From: Bacteroidales bacterium
GTDB taxonomy: Bacteria; Bacteroidota; Bacteroidia; Bacteroidales; UBA932
NCBI GenBank assembly: GCA_017561265.1
Contig: JAFZDJ010000003.1
Location: 124,001 to 188,000 of the forward strand
Reading direction: 5' to 3'
DNA length: 64,000 nucleotides
The position numbers were made by a program, and so were the translations under genes. Shown piece after piece: positions 52,807 to 63,482 of the stretch. The first letter of the stretch is position 1. The number at the start of each line of letters is the position of its first letter. The notes beneath the pieces are model-generated. The model saw only the letters and a program-made list of their open reading frames with translations, was not told the DNA's origin and searched no databases.

Positions 52807-54162
52807 CTACTCCGCTCCGAACTGCTCTTTAAGAATTTCACGTACTTTCGACACTTTCTCATCAAGAAGTTCTTTCGAAGTAGCCTCACAAAGAAATCTG
52901 AGATAAGGTTCTGTATTTGAAGGCCTTATATTGAACCACCACTGAGGAAACTCCACACGATATCCGTCAAAATCCATATAGGCTGTAGCCTTCTCCGTGC
53001 TCATGAAATAGTCACGGACTGCATCCATAGCGCCTTTCTTGTCCTCGACACGGAAATTTATTTCACCGGAATTCTGGTATTTCTCGATACGTGCGATGAG
53101 CTGGCTCAACGATATACCCTGAGCCTTCATCCTTGCAACCACATTCAGAACAAGTATAGCTGCAAGCATTCCGCTGTCCGAATAGAAGAAGTCACGGAAA
53201 TAGTAATGACCTGCAAGCTCACCACCGAACACGCCATCGATCTCACGGAGCTTCAATGCGGCATATGCACGTCCGACCCTCCATGTGTTCATGATTCCTC
53301 CCATAGGTGCGAGGTATTCTCCCACAGCCTTGGAGCTTCGGATATCCTGATGGATATATCCCTTCTCTCCCCTTTCTTCGAGGAAGTAATGGCCAAGTAC
53401 GGCTATCATCAGATCCGGGGAAATGAACCTGCTGTTCTCATCCACGAACATGACACGGTCCGCATCTCCGTCAAAAATCACTCCGATGTCAGAGCCGGTC
53501 TCAGCCACAAGCTTCTTCAGATCCTCGACATTCTTCTGCACGAGAGGATTAGGTTCATGATTAGGGAACCTGCCGTCCATATCCTCATATATATACGAAG
53601 GCTGAGCCCCGAAAATGTCACGTACCAGAAGCGAAGCCATACCGTTGGAAACATCCATGGCTATCTTCAGTCCCGACCAGTCACCCTTGTATCTGAGAAG
53701 AAAATCAATATAATCCTTGCGGATATCCATCTGATGAACCGCACCCTTCTTTGCTGCAGGAACACACTCACGTCCGCTCTCGACCCACTCCTTTATCTGA
53801 CCCAGTCCTGTGTCCAGACCTACCGGAAGTGCGTTTTCGCGCGAAACCTTCATGCCGTTATACTCGGCAGGATTGTGCGAAGCCGTAATCTGCACGGATG
53901 CCTTGAATCCATAGTTCGCAGTTCCGAAATACACCATCGGTGTAGTGCACAGACCAGCATCATATACATCTGCACCTGCATCTGTCAGACCCTTGAGAAG
54001 GTACTCATGAATCTCATCCGAAGAAACTCTGGCATCTCTTCCGACAAGCACCTTGTCTGCCGAAAGAAGCTCAGGAAGGAAGAAACCCACCTTATAGGCT
54101 GTTTCCTTATCGAAATCCACATTGTAGATTCCCCTTATGTCATATGCATGAAATGCTCCCAT
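52807..54162 (-). CDS. Phosphomannomutase/phosphoglucomutase
   Basis: 451 residues from ATG 54162; a GTG at 54168 overlapping the def stop codon is an alternative. The phosphoserine loop TASHNPAEYNGMKV, metal-binding DGDADR and the sugar-binding GGELAGHYYF are the four-domain hexose phosphate mutase hallmarks. It interconverts mannose or glucose 1- and 6-phosphates for polysaccharide synthesis; the exact sugar preference is open. It is in an operon with def and ruvX, and the M23/LysM gene starts 13 nt downstream. Confidence 0.88.
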   Translation of the reverse strand: MGAFHAYDIRGIYNVDFDKETAYKVGFFLPELLSADKVLVGRDARVSSDEIHEYLLKGLTDAGADVYDAGLCTTPMVYFGTANYGFKASVQITASHNPAEYNGMKVSRENALPVGLDTGLGQIKEWVESGRECVPAAKKGAVHQMDIRKDYIDFLLRYKGDWSGLKIAMDVSNGMASLLVRDIFGAQPSYIYEDMDGRFPNHEPNPLVQKNVEDLKKLVAETGSDIGVIFDGDADRVMFVDENSRFISPDLMIAVLGHYFLEERGEKGYIHQDIRSSKAVGEYLAPMGGIMNTWRVGRAYAALKLREIDGVFGGELAGHYYFRDFFYSDSGMLAAILVLNVVARMKAQGISLSQLIARIEKYQNSGEINFRVEDKKGAMDAVRDYFMSTEKATAYMDFDGYRVEFPQWWFNIRPSNTEPYLRFLCEATSKELLDEKVSKVREILKEQFGAE

Positions 54163-54167
54163 GATCA

Positions 54168-54719
54168 CTATCTTTTTGATTTATAACGCGTCTGGACCGC
54201 ACCCTTCGAAATGGCCTGAAGTTTACGTGCTATCATCTTGCGTCGTATAGGTGAAACATTGTCTACGAAGAGATTGCCTTCAAGGTGCGAAAGCTCATGC
54301 TGGACCATACGGCAGCCGAACCTGTCGAACTCCTCAACAACCTTTTCAAGATTCTCATTGTAATACTCCACCTTGATCTTTGACGGGCGTGTAACCTCTG
54401 CATATACGCCAGGGACGCTGAGACAGCCTTCAGAGAAATCGCATGTCTCATCGCTTTCTTCAAGAACAACAGGGTTTATCATGACCCTGCGGAAATCCTT
54501 GAGATAGTCGTAGGTATCTGTGAGGTCGCTTCCGTCAACGATGACCACTCTCTTGTTGACTCCCACCTGAGGAGCTGCAAGGCCACAGCCGTCTGCGACC
54601 TTCAATGTGTCCTTCATATCTGCGATGAGCTTTTCCAGTCCCTCGCGATCCTGAAGATCTACGTCAACATTCTCGTTGCGCAGCTTTTCCGATCCATATA
54701 AATAAATTGGCAATATCAT
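54168..54719 (-). CDS. def: Peptide deformylase
   Basis: 183 residues. Motif 1 GCGLAAPQVG, motif 2 EGCLSVPG with the metal Cys, and motif 3 QHELSHLEG with the HExxH site. It removes the formyl group from nascent proteins. It lies 3 nt after ruvX and its TAG overlaps the GTG upstream of the mutase gene. Confidence 0.95.
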   Translation of the reverse strand: MILPIYLYGSEKLRNENVDVDLQDREGLEKLIADMKDTLKVADGCGLAAPQVGVNKRVVIVDGSDLTDTYDYLKDFRRVMINPVVLEESDETCDFSEGCLSVPGVYAEVTRPSKIKVEYYNENLEKVVEEFDRFGCRMVQHELSHLEGNLFVDNVSPIRRKMIARKLQAISKGAVQTRYKSKR

Positions 54720-54722
54720 ATC

Positions 54723-55214
54723 TTATCTCCTTTTCTTTCTTGTCACCTTTGAGGACATTGAATCCGGCACCATCATCGGGTCAAAAGCCATACCTTTCGG
54801 CCCTGAAGACTTGTCCATATAGCTCTGCAGGATGATCGCTGCACTGATCTTGTCGACAGACTCCTTGTCACGCCTGCCCTTGGCCTTCATTCCGCCGTCA
54901 ATCATCGCACGATGAGCGAGAACGGATGTGAAGCGTTCATCTTCAAGACTGACAGGAACTTCCGGAAAAGCCTTTGCAAGCTGCTTGAGGAACACATCGA
55001 CATCCTTTGCCGCCTCTGAAGGAGCACCATCCATATTGACCGGATATCCCACCACAAAGCGAACTACATTCTCATTTTCCGCATATTTTTTGAGATATTC
55101 TATTATCTTTGCAGATTGTACCGTCTCCAGAGCAGATGCAAAGATTCCGAGCGGGTCGCTTACAGCTACACCCACACGTTTCCTTCCGTAATCTATGCCT
55201 ATGATTCTGTCCAT
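54723..55214 (-). CDS. ruvX: RuvX/YqgF-family Holliday junction resolvase-like nuclease
   Basis: 163 residues. RNase H-like fold with GIDYGRKRVGVAVSDPLG at the N-terminus, VVGYPVNMDG and DERFTS carrying acidic catalytic residues. Members act in rRNA end maturation or recombination. Its only nearby promoter box is 8 nt from the ATG, so the mRNA may be leaderless. Confidence 0.9.
   Translation of the reverse strand: MDRIIGIDYGRKRVGVAVSDPLGIFASALETVQSAKIIEYLKKYAENENVVRFVVGYPVNMDGAPSEAAKDVDVFLKQLAKAFPEVPVSLEDERFTSVLAHRAMIDGGMKAKGRRDKESVDKISAAIILQSYMDKSSGPKGMAFDPMMVPDSMSSKVTRKKRR
55104..55111 (+). promoter_or_regulatory. Internal -7 box (TATCTTTG) on plus strand within ruvX
   Basis: A strong match to TAnnTTTG, antisense inside ruvX, 133 nt before the M23 peptidase start. 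It may be the promoter of that downstream gene and would transcribe across the ruvX start. Confidence 0.4.
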
Positions 55215-55221
55215 TTGGGGA

Positions 55222-55229
55222 CAAAGTTA
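55222..55229 (-). promoter_or_regulatory. -7 box (TAACTTTG) of ruvX, abutting the start
   Basis: It matches TAnnTTTG on the minus strand. Its G is 8 nt from the A of the ruvX ATG at 55214, with no other in-frame start nearby. Confidence 0.5.
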
Positions 55230-55243
55230 AGAAAAAAGCGTAT

Positions 55244-56095
55244 ATGAGCAAAGTCAACAAAGACAATAAGTCAGGCAAGTTCCGACTTGCGGTAATAGAC
55301 GACAGGTCGCACAAGCATCTGTTCAACGTCCATTTCACAAAGACAAGCTTCTTTGTGGCAATTGTCAGCATACTTGTCGTGCTGACTGCCATCGTGTACT
55401 CCATCATAGCCTTCACCCCTGTCAGGACATTCATTCCAGGCTACCCTGATGCCCATTCGAAGAGAGCCGCCATCCAGAACGCGATGAGGATCGATTCACT
55501 GGAAAACGTGATATTCAGATGGGAACTCTATTCAGAAAACCTCAGAAGAGTGGTGGAAGGGGAAGAACCGTTGAAAATAGACAGCATCATCAATGCAGGA
55601 AACAGGCAGCAGCCTTCAAAGGACGAGATGGCGGAGCTCACGCTTAAGGACTCTCTTCTCAGACAACATGTAAGAGAGGAAGAGCAGTTCGGCATATCAG
55701 ACAGGGACAAAAGGAATCTCCCTATCGAAGGACTCCATTTCTTCACCCCTCTGAAGGGAGTAGTTTCACAAGGATACGATCCGGCAATCCATCCATACAT
55801 CGACATCACCGCCCCGGCAGGCTCTGTCGTCAAAGCGACATTGGACGGAACCGTGATTTCCGACGGATGGAGCGAAGACACCGGATATACCATCCAGATC
55901 CAGCATGACGGAGACATAATCTCGATATACAGACATAACGAGAAACTTCTGAAAAAGACCGGAGACAAGGTGACCGCAGGCTCGCCTATCGCTCTCGTAG
56001 GAAATACAGGAAAACTTACGACCGGAGAGCATCTGCATTTCGAACTCTGGCACAAGGGAGAGACAGTAGACCCGGCAAAATACATGACTTTCTAA
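55244..56095 (+). CDS. Membrane-anchored M23 peptidase
   Basis: 283 residues. N-terminal membrane segment (about 30-50, VAIVSILVVLTAIVYSIIAF), a coiled linker, and a C-terminal LytM/M23 domain (about 165-280) with HPYID, YRHNEKL and HLHFELW, all zinc ligands present. Such proteins hydrolyse peptidoglycan crosslinks or activate amidases near the membrane. It begins the operon that continues with dxr, rseP and DUF4837 (13-nt spacing to dxr). Confidence 0.88.
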   Translation: MSKVNKDNKSGKFRLAVIDDRSHKHLFNVHFTKTSFFVAIVSILVVLTAIVYSIIAFTPVRTFIPGYPDAHSKRAAIQNAMRIDSLENVIFRWELYSENLRRVVEGEEPLKIDSIINAGNRQQPSKDEMAELTLKDSLLRQHVREEEQFGISDRDKRNLPIEGLHFFTPLKGVVSQGYDPAIHPYIDITAPAGSVVKATLDGTVISDGWSEDTGYTIQIQHDGDIISIYRHNEKLLKKTGDKVTAGSPIALVGNTGKLTTGEHLHFELWHKGETVDPAKYMTF

Positions 56096-56108
56096 AGGAA
56101 ACCGCACC

Positions 56109-57287
56109 ATGGAGAAAAGGCATATAGCCATATTGGGATCGACAGGTTCGATCGGAAGACAGGCATTGGACGTAATCAGACAGCACAGGGATCTGTTCGA
56201 AGTCGAGCTTCTTACAGCCAACAATAGTTCCGAACTGCTCATTCAACAGGCTTTGGAGTTCGACGTAAACACTGTCGTCATCTGCAACGAAGAAAAATAC
56301 ACCGAAGTTGCGGATGCACTTCAGCCCCATTATATAAAGGTATTCTCAGGAATGCAGTCTGTCTGCGACCTTGTAACCGGTGACAACATCGACATCGTGC
56401 TCACATCCATGGTAGGATTCAGCGGACTTTCATCAACTGTGGCGGCAGTAAAGGCCGGAAAGACCATAGCCCTGGCCAACAAGGAAACTCTGGTAGCGGC
56501 AGGAAAGATAGTGATGGGCCTTGCAGAAAAGCACAATGCAAGGATACTGCCTGTGGATTCCGAACACTCTGCCATATTCCAATGTCTGATGGGATCGGCC
56601 GGAGCCCCGATAGAAAAGATTCACCTCACAGCCTCCGGCGGGCCATTCCGCACATGGAAGCGCGAAGACATTGCAAAGGCAACACGCGCACAGGCCTTGA
56701 ACCATCCTAACTGGAGCATGGGAAGCAAGATCACAATAGACTCGGCTACCATGATGAACAAGGGTCTCGAAATAATAGAGGCACGCTGGCTTTTCGGCAC
56801 ACCTGGCGAAAAGATACAGGTAGTCATTCACCCCGAATCCATAATTCATTCAATGATCGAGTATGCAGACGGATCCGTCATCGCCCAGATGGGACATCCT
56901 GACATGCGTGAGGCCATACAGTTCGCGTTCAGCTACCCGTTCAGACTCTCACTTGACAACAGAAAGCTCAATTTTGCCGAATTGGGAAACCTTTCATTCT
57001 TCGCTCCTGACAAGGAAAAATTCCCGGCTCTTTCCTTGACATATGAAGCATTGGAAAAGGGAGGAAACATGCCATGCATCATGAATGCAGCAAACGAGGC
57101 AGCAGTAGCCGCCTTCCTCAGGGAAGAGATCGGATTTTACGACATTACAGACATCGTAGGAGAATGCATGGCTGGTGCGGATTTTGCAGCAGACCCGTCA
57201 TTGGACGAGATTTTCGAAACTAACGAACTTACACTTGCCAGAGCCGCCGAACTCATCAGAAAGACAGCCGGCAGGCGTTCCCTTTAA
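56109..57287 (+). CDS. dxr: 1-deoxy-D-xylulose 5-phosphate reductoisomerase
   Basis: 392 residues. It makes MEP, the second step of the non-mevalonate isoprenoid pathway. NADPH-binding ILGSTGSIGRQALDV at the N-terminus, ANKETLVAAG, PVDSEHSAIFQCL, SGGPFR and MNKGLEIIEA are all classic. The length is family-typical. Confidence 0.95.
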   Translation: MEKRHIAILGSTGSIGRQALDVIRQHRDLFEVELLTANNSSELLIQQALEFDVNTVVICNEEKYTEVADALQPHYIKVFSGMQSVCDLVTGDNIDIVLTSMVGFSGLSSTVAAVKAGKTIALANKETLVAAGKIVMGLAEKHNARILPVDSEHSAIFQCLMGSAGAPIEKIHLTASGGPFRTWKREDIAKATRAQALNHPNWSMGSKITIDSATMMNKGLEIIEARWLFGTPGEKIQVVIHPESIIHSMIEYADGSVIAQMGHPDMREAIQFAFSYPFRLSLDNRKLNFAELGNLSFFAPDKEKFPALSLTYEALEKGGNMPCIMNAANEAAVAAFLREEIGFYDITDIVGECMAGADFAADPSLDEIFETNELTLARAAELIRKTAGRRSL

Positions 57288-57302
57288 CATATCACCTGAC
57301 TA

Positions 57303-58640
57303 ATGATTGCTATCATAAAGACACTTCAGGTCATTCTGGCATTGGCGATACTCATCGTCGTGCATGAATTCGGCCATTTCATATTCGCTAAGATCTTCGG
57401 CATACGTGTCGACAAGTTCTTCCTTTTCTTTGATGCAGGAGACAAGAAGATCTTCAGCACAAAATCAGCATGGTTCGTAAAGATATTTCCTAAAGCAGCA
57501 GAGTGGGAAACGGAATACGGCATAGGATGGCTTCCTTTCGGAGGCTACTGCAAGATTGCCGGAATGATTGACGAATCCATGGACACACAGCATCTGAAGA
57601 CAGAGCCCCAGCCATGGGAATTCAGGTCAAAACCGGCATGGCAGAGGATCCTGGTGATGGCAGGAGGCGTGCTCTTCAACTTCATTTTCGCAATCCTGAT
57701 GTACTCCACCATACTTTCAGTCTGGGGAGAAAGCTACATAGCAAACAAAGGAAACAAGGTATATGTCAATGACCTGGCATATGATATGGGATTCCGCAGC
57801 GGCGACGAGATCCTGATGTTCGACGACTATGTTCCCGAAAATTTCGGAATGCTTCAGGCCGATCTTGCCAGACAGGGCACAAGAAAGGCCGTCGTATTAA
57901 GAGGCAGCGACACAGTGAACATATACATAGACCACAGCATGTTCGGAGACGTGCTCAATACTCCGGGAATGTTCGACCTCGCCATGCCTTTCAGGATCAA
58001 GGAGGTTGCTGCAGGATCTCCTAACTCCGGCACAGGACTTCAGAGCGGAGACATAATCACAAGCATATCTGGCGAAGGAGTAAGATTCGTTCAGGATGCA
58101 TGGACAATCCTGGAAGAACATGCAGGAGAATATGTCGATGTATCATACATCCGCGCAGGCGACACATTGACAACAGCCATGGCTGTCGACACGACAGGAC
58201 GCCTGGGAGTCTACCTCATGCAGCCGGAGATCCAGACAAAGGAATACAATCTGCTTTCATCGATACCAGCCGGATTCAGAAAGACATTCTCATCCATAGG
58301 AGACTATCTGAAGGACCTCAAGCTTGTGGCGACTCCTAGCACCGAGGCATACAAGTCGGTGGGAAGCTTCATCGCCATAGGACAGATATTCCCGTCAGCA
58401 TGGGACTGGTACAGTTTCCTGAGCATCATCGCCCTTCTTTCCATCATGCTGGGAGTCATGAACCTCCTTCCTATCCCGGCTCTGGACGGCGGCCACATAT
58501 TATTCACACTTTACGAAATGATAACCGGCAGGAAACCTAGCGACAACTTCCTGTACATAACTCAGATAATAGGCATGATTCTGGTATTCGGACTCATGAT
58601 TCTGGCTTTCGGAAACGACATCATACGACTTTTCAGATAA
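57303..58640 (+). CDS. rseP: RseP-type site-2 intramembrane protease
   Basis: 445 residues. The zinc motif HEFGHF in the first membrane span (about 21-26), a PDZ region after membrane span 2 (about 150-320) and the C-terminal LDGGH motif (about 395) identify an S2P metalloprotease. It releases anti-sigma or other membrane substrates after a first cut. It lies 15 nt after dxr, a common association in Bacteroidetes. Confidence 0.93.
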   Translation: MIAIIKTLQVILALAILIVVHEFGHFIFAKIFGIRVDKFFLFFDAGDKKIFSTKSAWFVKIFPKAAEWETEYGIGWLPFGGYCKIAGMIDESMDTQHLKTEPQPWEFRSKPAWQRILVMAGGVLFNFIFAILMYSTILSVWGESYIANKGNKVYVNDLAYDMGFRSGDEILMFDDYVPENFGMLQADLARQGTRKAVVLRGSDTVNIYIDHSMFGDVLNTPGMFDLAMPFRIKEVAAGSPNSGTGLQSGDIITSISGEGVRFVQDAWTILEEHAGEYVDVSYIRAGDTLTTAMAVDTTGRLGVYLMQPEIQTKEYNLLSSIPAGFRKTFSSIGDYLKDLKLVATPSTEAYKSVGSFIAIGQIFPSAWDWYSFLSIIALLSIMLGVMNLLPIPALDGGHILFTLYEMITGRKPSDNFLYITQIIGMILVFGLMILAFGNDIIRLFR

Positions 58641-58659
58641 CCAATAACAACATCATACC

Positions 58660-59682
58660 ATGAAACGAATTCTGACATACGCGACACTTGCAGTCATGGC
58701 AATACTGACATTGGCTTCATGCAGCGAAGAAAAAAGAAAGAAGGCTCTCCTTCCGAACATAAGCGGAAAAGCAGGAGAAGTCATCGTCGTAATCGACAAG
58801 AACGCATGGGAGGGCGAAGTGGGAATAACCCTTCGCGACACACTCGCGGCAGACTGTCCGTTCCTTCCGCAGGCTGAGCCGCTCTATACCCTCGTGGATG
58901 TGGCTCCAAGCGGCTTCAACAACATGTTCCAGATCCACAGGAACATCATAATCATGAACATCAGCAGCAAGGTCACAGAGCCGGGCGTAGTCCTCAGACA
59001 GAACGTATGGGCCGGTCCTCAGTGTGTGATACATATCAATGCTCCTGACAATGAGACAGCCGTCGCATTGATCAAGGAAAACAGCAGAAAGATCATCACA
59101 ACCATCGAGCAGGCAGAAAGGGATCGCGTCATTGCCAACACAAAGAAGTATGAGGAGCTCTCGATCGCTCCTGCAGTAAAGGAGATATTCGGCGGTTCAC
59201 CTCACTTCCCTTCCGGCTACAAGATCAAGAGCAAGACAAGTGACTTCATATGGGTAACCTATGCACCTCAGGGCACGCAGCAAAGCATTCTGGTATTCAA
59301 ATACCCGGTAGTCGATGGTGAAAACATGATGAGCAGGGAAAGCCTTACAACCAACATCAACGCAATGCTCCAGAAGAATGTTCCCGGAATGTTCGACAAT
59401 ACATATATGACAATAGCACCGGTTGCAGCACCTTCCGTGACTTATATGGACTACAAAGGACATGCATTTGCTGAAGTCAGAGGCCTCTGGGATGTACATA
59501 ACGATTTCATGGGAGGACCTTTCGTAGCGCATGCATTCTACAGTCAGGATGGAAAAGACATCATCGTAATGCTGGCTTTTGTCTACGCACCAAAATACGA
59601 TAAAAGGCAGTATCTCAGGCAGATAGAATCATTACTTTACTCATTTGAGTGGGCTGAGGTAGAAAATTTAGAAAGAAAATAA
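58660..59682 (+). CDS. DUF4837 family lipoprotein
   Basis: 340 residues. The lipoprotein signal peptide ends at LASC (about Cys21), followed by SEEKRKKALLPNISGKAGEV, which starts the DUF4837 domain. The protein is otherwise a mixed alpha/beta fold with no known activity. It is cotranscribed with rseP (19 nt). Confidence 0.86.
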   Translation: MKRILTYATLAVMAILTLASCSEEKRKKALLPNISGKAGEVIVVIDKNAWEGEVGITLRDTLAADCPFLPQAEPLYTLVDVAPSGFNNMFQIHRNIIIMNISSKVTEPGVVLRQNVWAGPQCVIHINAPDNETAVALIKENSRKIITTIEQAERDRVIANTKKYEELSIAPAVKEIFGGSPHFPSGYKIKSKTSDFIWVTYAPQGTQQSILVFKYPVVDGENMMSRESLTTNINAMLQKNVPGMFDNTYMTIAPVAAPSVTYMDYKGHAFAEVRGLWDVHNDFMGGPFVAHAFYSQDGKDIIVMLAFVYAPKYDKRQYLRQIESLLYSFEWAEVENLERK

Positions 59683-59691
59683 CTAAAATAT

Positions 59692-59722
59692 TTTGTCATT
59701 TAAAATTTAATTTATACCTTTG
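59692..59722 (+). promoter_or_regulatory. Promoter of the tRNA-Glu-rpsT unit (-33 TTTG, -7 TACCTTTG)
   Basis: TTTG at 59692-59695 and the box at 59715-59722 with 19 nt between, a full match to the Bacteroidetes consensus. It lies 30 nt upstream of the tRNA. Confidence 0.75.
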
Positions 59723-59751
59723 CACTCCCATTTGTGAAAAATGGTCAGTTT

Positions 59752-59826
59752 GGTCGGTTCGTCTATCGGTTAGGACTCAAGATTTTCATTCTTGCAAGAG
59801 GGGTTCGATTCCCCTACCGACTACCA
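59752..59826 (+). tRNA. tRNA-Glu (anticodon TTC)
   Basis: 75 nt including an encoded CCA at 59824-59826. Acceptor GGTCGGT/ACCGACT (first pair G-U), D stem GTC/GAC, anticodon stem CAAGA/TCTTG with loop TTTTCAT, and T arm GAGGGGTTCGATTCCCCT. The anticodon TTC reads Glu codons. It shares a promoter with rpsT, whose ATG is 22 nt after CCA. Confidence 0.95.
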
Positions 59827-59848
59827 GAAAATATAAAAAATAAAAACA

Positions 59849-60103
59849 ATGGCAAACCACGCATCAGCAGACAAGCGCTATCGCCAGAGCGAAAGGCGCA
59901 GATTGCATAATAAGTATTATGCAAAGACTACAAGAAACGCAATCCGTGCGATTCGTAACACATCAGACAAGGCAGCAGCAGAGGCTAACGCTCCTAAGGT
60001 TTATGCAATGATCGACAAGCTCGCAAAGATCGGCGTTATCCACAAGAACAAGGCTGCTAACCTCAAGAGCGGTATCGCAGTTTACATCAACAAGCTTTCA
60101 TAA
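59849..60103 (+). CDS. rpsT: Ribosomal protein S20
   Basis: 84 residues: [28 protein letters not shown] and the C-terminal helix [20 protein letters not shown] are standard S20. It is preceded immediately by tRNA-Glu and followed by a terminator. Confidence 0.95.
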   Translation: MANHASADKRYRQSERRRLHNKYYAKTTRNAIRAIRNTSDKAAAEANAPKVYAMIDKLAKIGVIHKNKAANLKSGIAVYINKLS

Positions 60104-60140
60104 AGAAACATATCCTTCTTAAAGGTTCTTATAGCTAAAG

Positions 60141-60172
60141 AAAAGACGCTATCCTGATGGACAGCGTCTTTT
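60141..60172 (+). terminator. Terminator between rpsT and groL
   Basis: Stem AAAAGACGCT/AGCGTCTTTT extended by three more pairs after one mismatch, with a 4-nt loop. Flanking T- and A-runs allow use in both directions. Confidence 0.85.
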
Positions 60173-60196
60173 CTTTTATATTGAAGCGGTATGATC

Positions 60197-61852
<1,656 letters not shown>

Positions 61853-61866
61853 TCAGCGGAAATAAT

Positions 61867-62133
61867 TTAAAGTATTGCCAATATGTCAGACTGTTTCATG
61901 ATGAGGTAGTCCTTACCCTCTACAGAGACTTCTGTGCCTGCATACTTTCCGTAGATGACAACGTCACCTACCTTCACCTCCATAGGCTCGTCCTTCTTTC
62001 CAGGACCTGCGGCAACAACTGTTCCCTGCTGTGGCTTCTCTTTTGCTGTATCAGGAATATAAAGTCCTGATGCTGTCTGTGTCTCGGCCGCCTTAGGCTC
62101 GATGACAACCCTGTCTGCTAATGGTCTTATCAT
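61867..62133 (-). CDS. groS: Co-chaperonin GroES
   Basis: 88 residues: [14 protein letters not shown], the mobile loop [18 protein letters not shown], and [14 protein letters not shown]. Upstream there is a divergent regulatory region with a TAAATTTG box at 62253-62260 and palindromes; no CIRCE element was seen. Confidence 0.96.
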   Translation of the reverse strand: MIRPLADRVVIEPKAAETQTASGLYIPDTAKEKPQQGTVVAAGPGKKDEPMEVKVGDVVIYGKYAGTEVSVEGKDYLIMKQSDILAIL

Positions 62134-62252
62134 GATTATTATGTGTTTTTATTGATTTTTCACTCCAATATAATTAATGTAGACAAACAGAATGCCAACA
62201 CAAAATAACTGACATTTTGTCACAAAACATCCTTATCAGATGAAATTATCCA

Positions 62253-62260
62253 CAAATTTA
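62253..62260 (-). promoter_or_regulatory. -7 box (TAAATTTG) of groS
   Basis: It matches TAnnTTTG on the minus strand, 120 nt before the groS start, giving a leader of about 115 nt; no -33 match at 19-21 nt. Confidence 0.4.
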
Positions 62261-62284
62261 CTTATATTTTAAGACAAAAGTTTC

Positions 62285-62292
62285 TACTTTTG
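62285..62292 (+). promoter_or_regulatory. -7 box (TACTTTTG) of the DUF819 gene
   Basis: It matches TAnnTTTG with its G 24 nt before ATG 62316; it is covered by the 15-nt palindrome at 62286-62300, so a bound regulator should block it. Confidence 0.55.
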
Positions 62293-62315
62293 TCAAAAGT
62301 AAAACCTTTTACCAT

Positions 62316-63482
62316 ATGAACATTGTAAATACAGTCATCCTGATTGCGGGCTTCTGTATCATCCCGGCCGGAGTCCTTTGGCTATGCCGCCGATTCACCT
62401 GGTTAGGAAAGATCGGCCCTGTACTTATTCTTTACTTCATAGGCATAATCATAGGAAACATAGGCCTCATGCCCGAGCAGATGCCTGCCGTACAGGAGAT
62501 TCTGTCCAACGCCATGATTCCTTTGGCCATACCTCTGATGCTTTATGGATGCACATTCAAGATGAGCGGCGCAAGATCGCAGATACTCGCTCTGATCACC
62601 GGATTGATATCCGTGACCTTAGCTGTTGTCATAGGATATATGATATTCGGAAAGAGTCTGCCTGAGGGAGCCAAGATCGGCGGAATGCTGACAGGAGTCT
62701 ACACCGGAGGCACCATCAACCTGGCTGCATTGAAGACAATGCTGGGAGTGAAGGATGAAACATACATACTTATAAATTCATATGATATTCTGGTAAGCTT
62801 CCTATACCTGTCATTCCTTCTGACCATCGGAATAAAGCTGTTCAGAAAATTCCTTCCTAACACGCTCGACACATTCACAGACAGGGATGAGGCTGCAATT
62901 CAGAAAGAAATGCAGAAGGAAGAGAAGAAGCCTCACAGAGGATTCCTGACGCGCATCGGAGTCGCTTACATAGCGAAACTGCTGGGACTTACAATCCTGA
63001 TCGTGGGAATATCAGCCGGCATAGCGCTCCTCTTACCGGAATCCATGTTCATGACCATCTTCATCCTGATGCTGACCACCCTCGGCATAGGATGTTCGTT
63101 CATAAAGAAGATACACAAGATGAAATACAGCTACGACATCGGAATGTATTTCATCTACATATTCTGCATCGTGGTAGCATCAATGGCCGATCTGAGCGAA
63201 CTCAACCTCATAGGAGGCATGGAACTTCTGGGCTATCTTCTCGTTGCCGTCTTCGGTTCGCTCCTTCTGCAGGTGATCTTCGCAAAGATATTCCGGATAG
63301 ACTCGGACATGATGGTCATAGCATCAGTCACCTACATCAATTCACCACCATTCGTCCCGATGATGGCAGCAGCAATGAAGAACAAGGACGTCCTGATTCC
63401 GGGACTTACCATCGGAGTGATCGGATATGCCGTCGGCAATTATCTCGGCTTCCTGATGTCACAGCTGCTTGGATTGTTATAG
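62316..63482 (+). CDS. DUF819 family membrane protein
   Basis: 388 residues with about ten to eleven hydrophobic segments and the conserved motif GVYTGGTINLAALKTMLG in the middle (about residues 129-146), characteristic of the DUF819 (YjcL-like) family. These look like ion or metabolite transporters; the substrate is not known. The 3' end overlaps that of the convergent methyltransferase gene by 6 nt. Confidence 0.85.
   Translation: MNIVNTVILIAGFCIIPAGVLWLCRRFTWLGKIGPVLILYFIGIIIGNIGLMPEQMPAVQEILSNAMIPLAIPLMLYGCTFKMSGARSQILALITGLISVTLAVVIGYMIFGKSLPEGAKIGGMLTGVYTGGTINLAALKTMLGVKDETYILINSYDILVSFLYLSFLLTIGIKLFRKFLPNTLDTFTDRDEAAIQKEMQKEEKKPHRGFLTRIGVAYIAKLLGLTILIVGISAGIALLLPESMFMTIFILMLTTLGIGCSFIKKIHKMKYSYDIGMYFIYIFCIVVASMADLSELNLIGGMELLGYLLVAVFGSLLLQVIFAKIFRIDSDMMVIASVTYINSPPFVPMMAAAMKNKDVLIPGLTIGVIGYAVGNYLGFLMSQLLGLL

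Larger units (their letters stand above)
62215..62300. promoter_or_regulatory. Repeated TTTTGTC/GACAAAA palindromes in the groS-DUF819 divergent region
   Basis: TTTTGT-C-ACAAAA at 62215-62227, GACAAAAG/CTTTTGTC (6-nt spacer) at 62273-62294 and ACTTTTG-T-CAAAAGT at 62286-62300. The last overlaps the DUF819 gene's -7 box (62285-62292). They look like operator sites for a dimeric regulator. Confidence 0.5.

Noticed and set aside
53206..54186. 326-residue open frame antisense to the hexose-phosphate mutase gene
   Set aside because: It is a shadow of the conserved mutase gene, with no plausible protein features.
62134..62315. CIRCE (HrcA) heat-shock operator upstream of groS
   Set aside because: No TTAGCACTC-N9-GAGTGCTAA-like sequence was found; only TTTTGTC-type palindromes are present.
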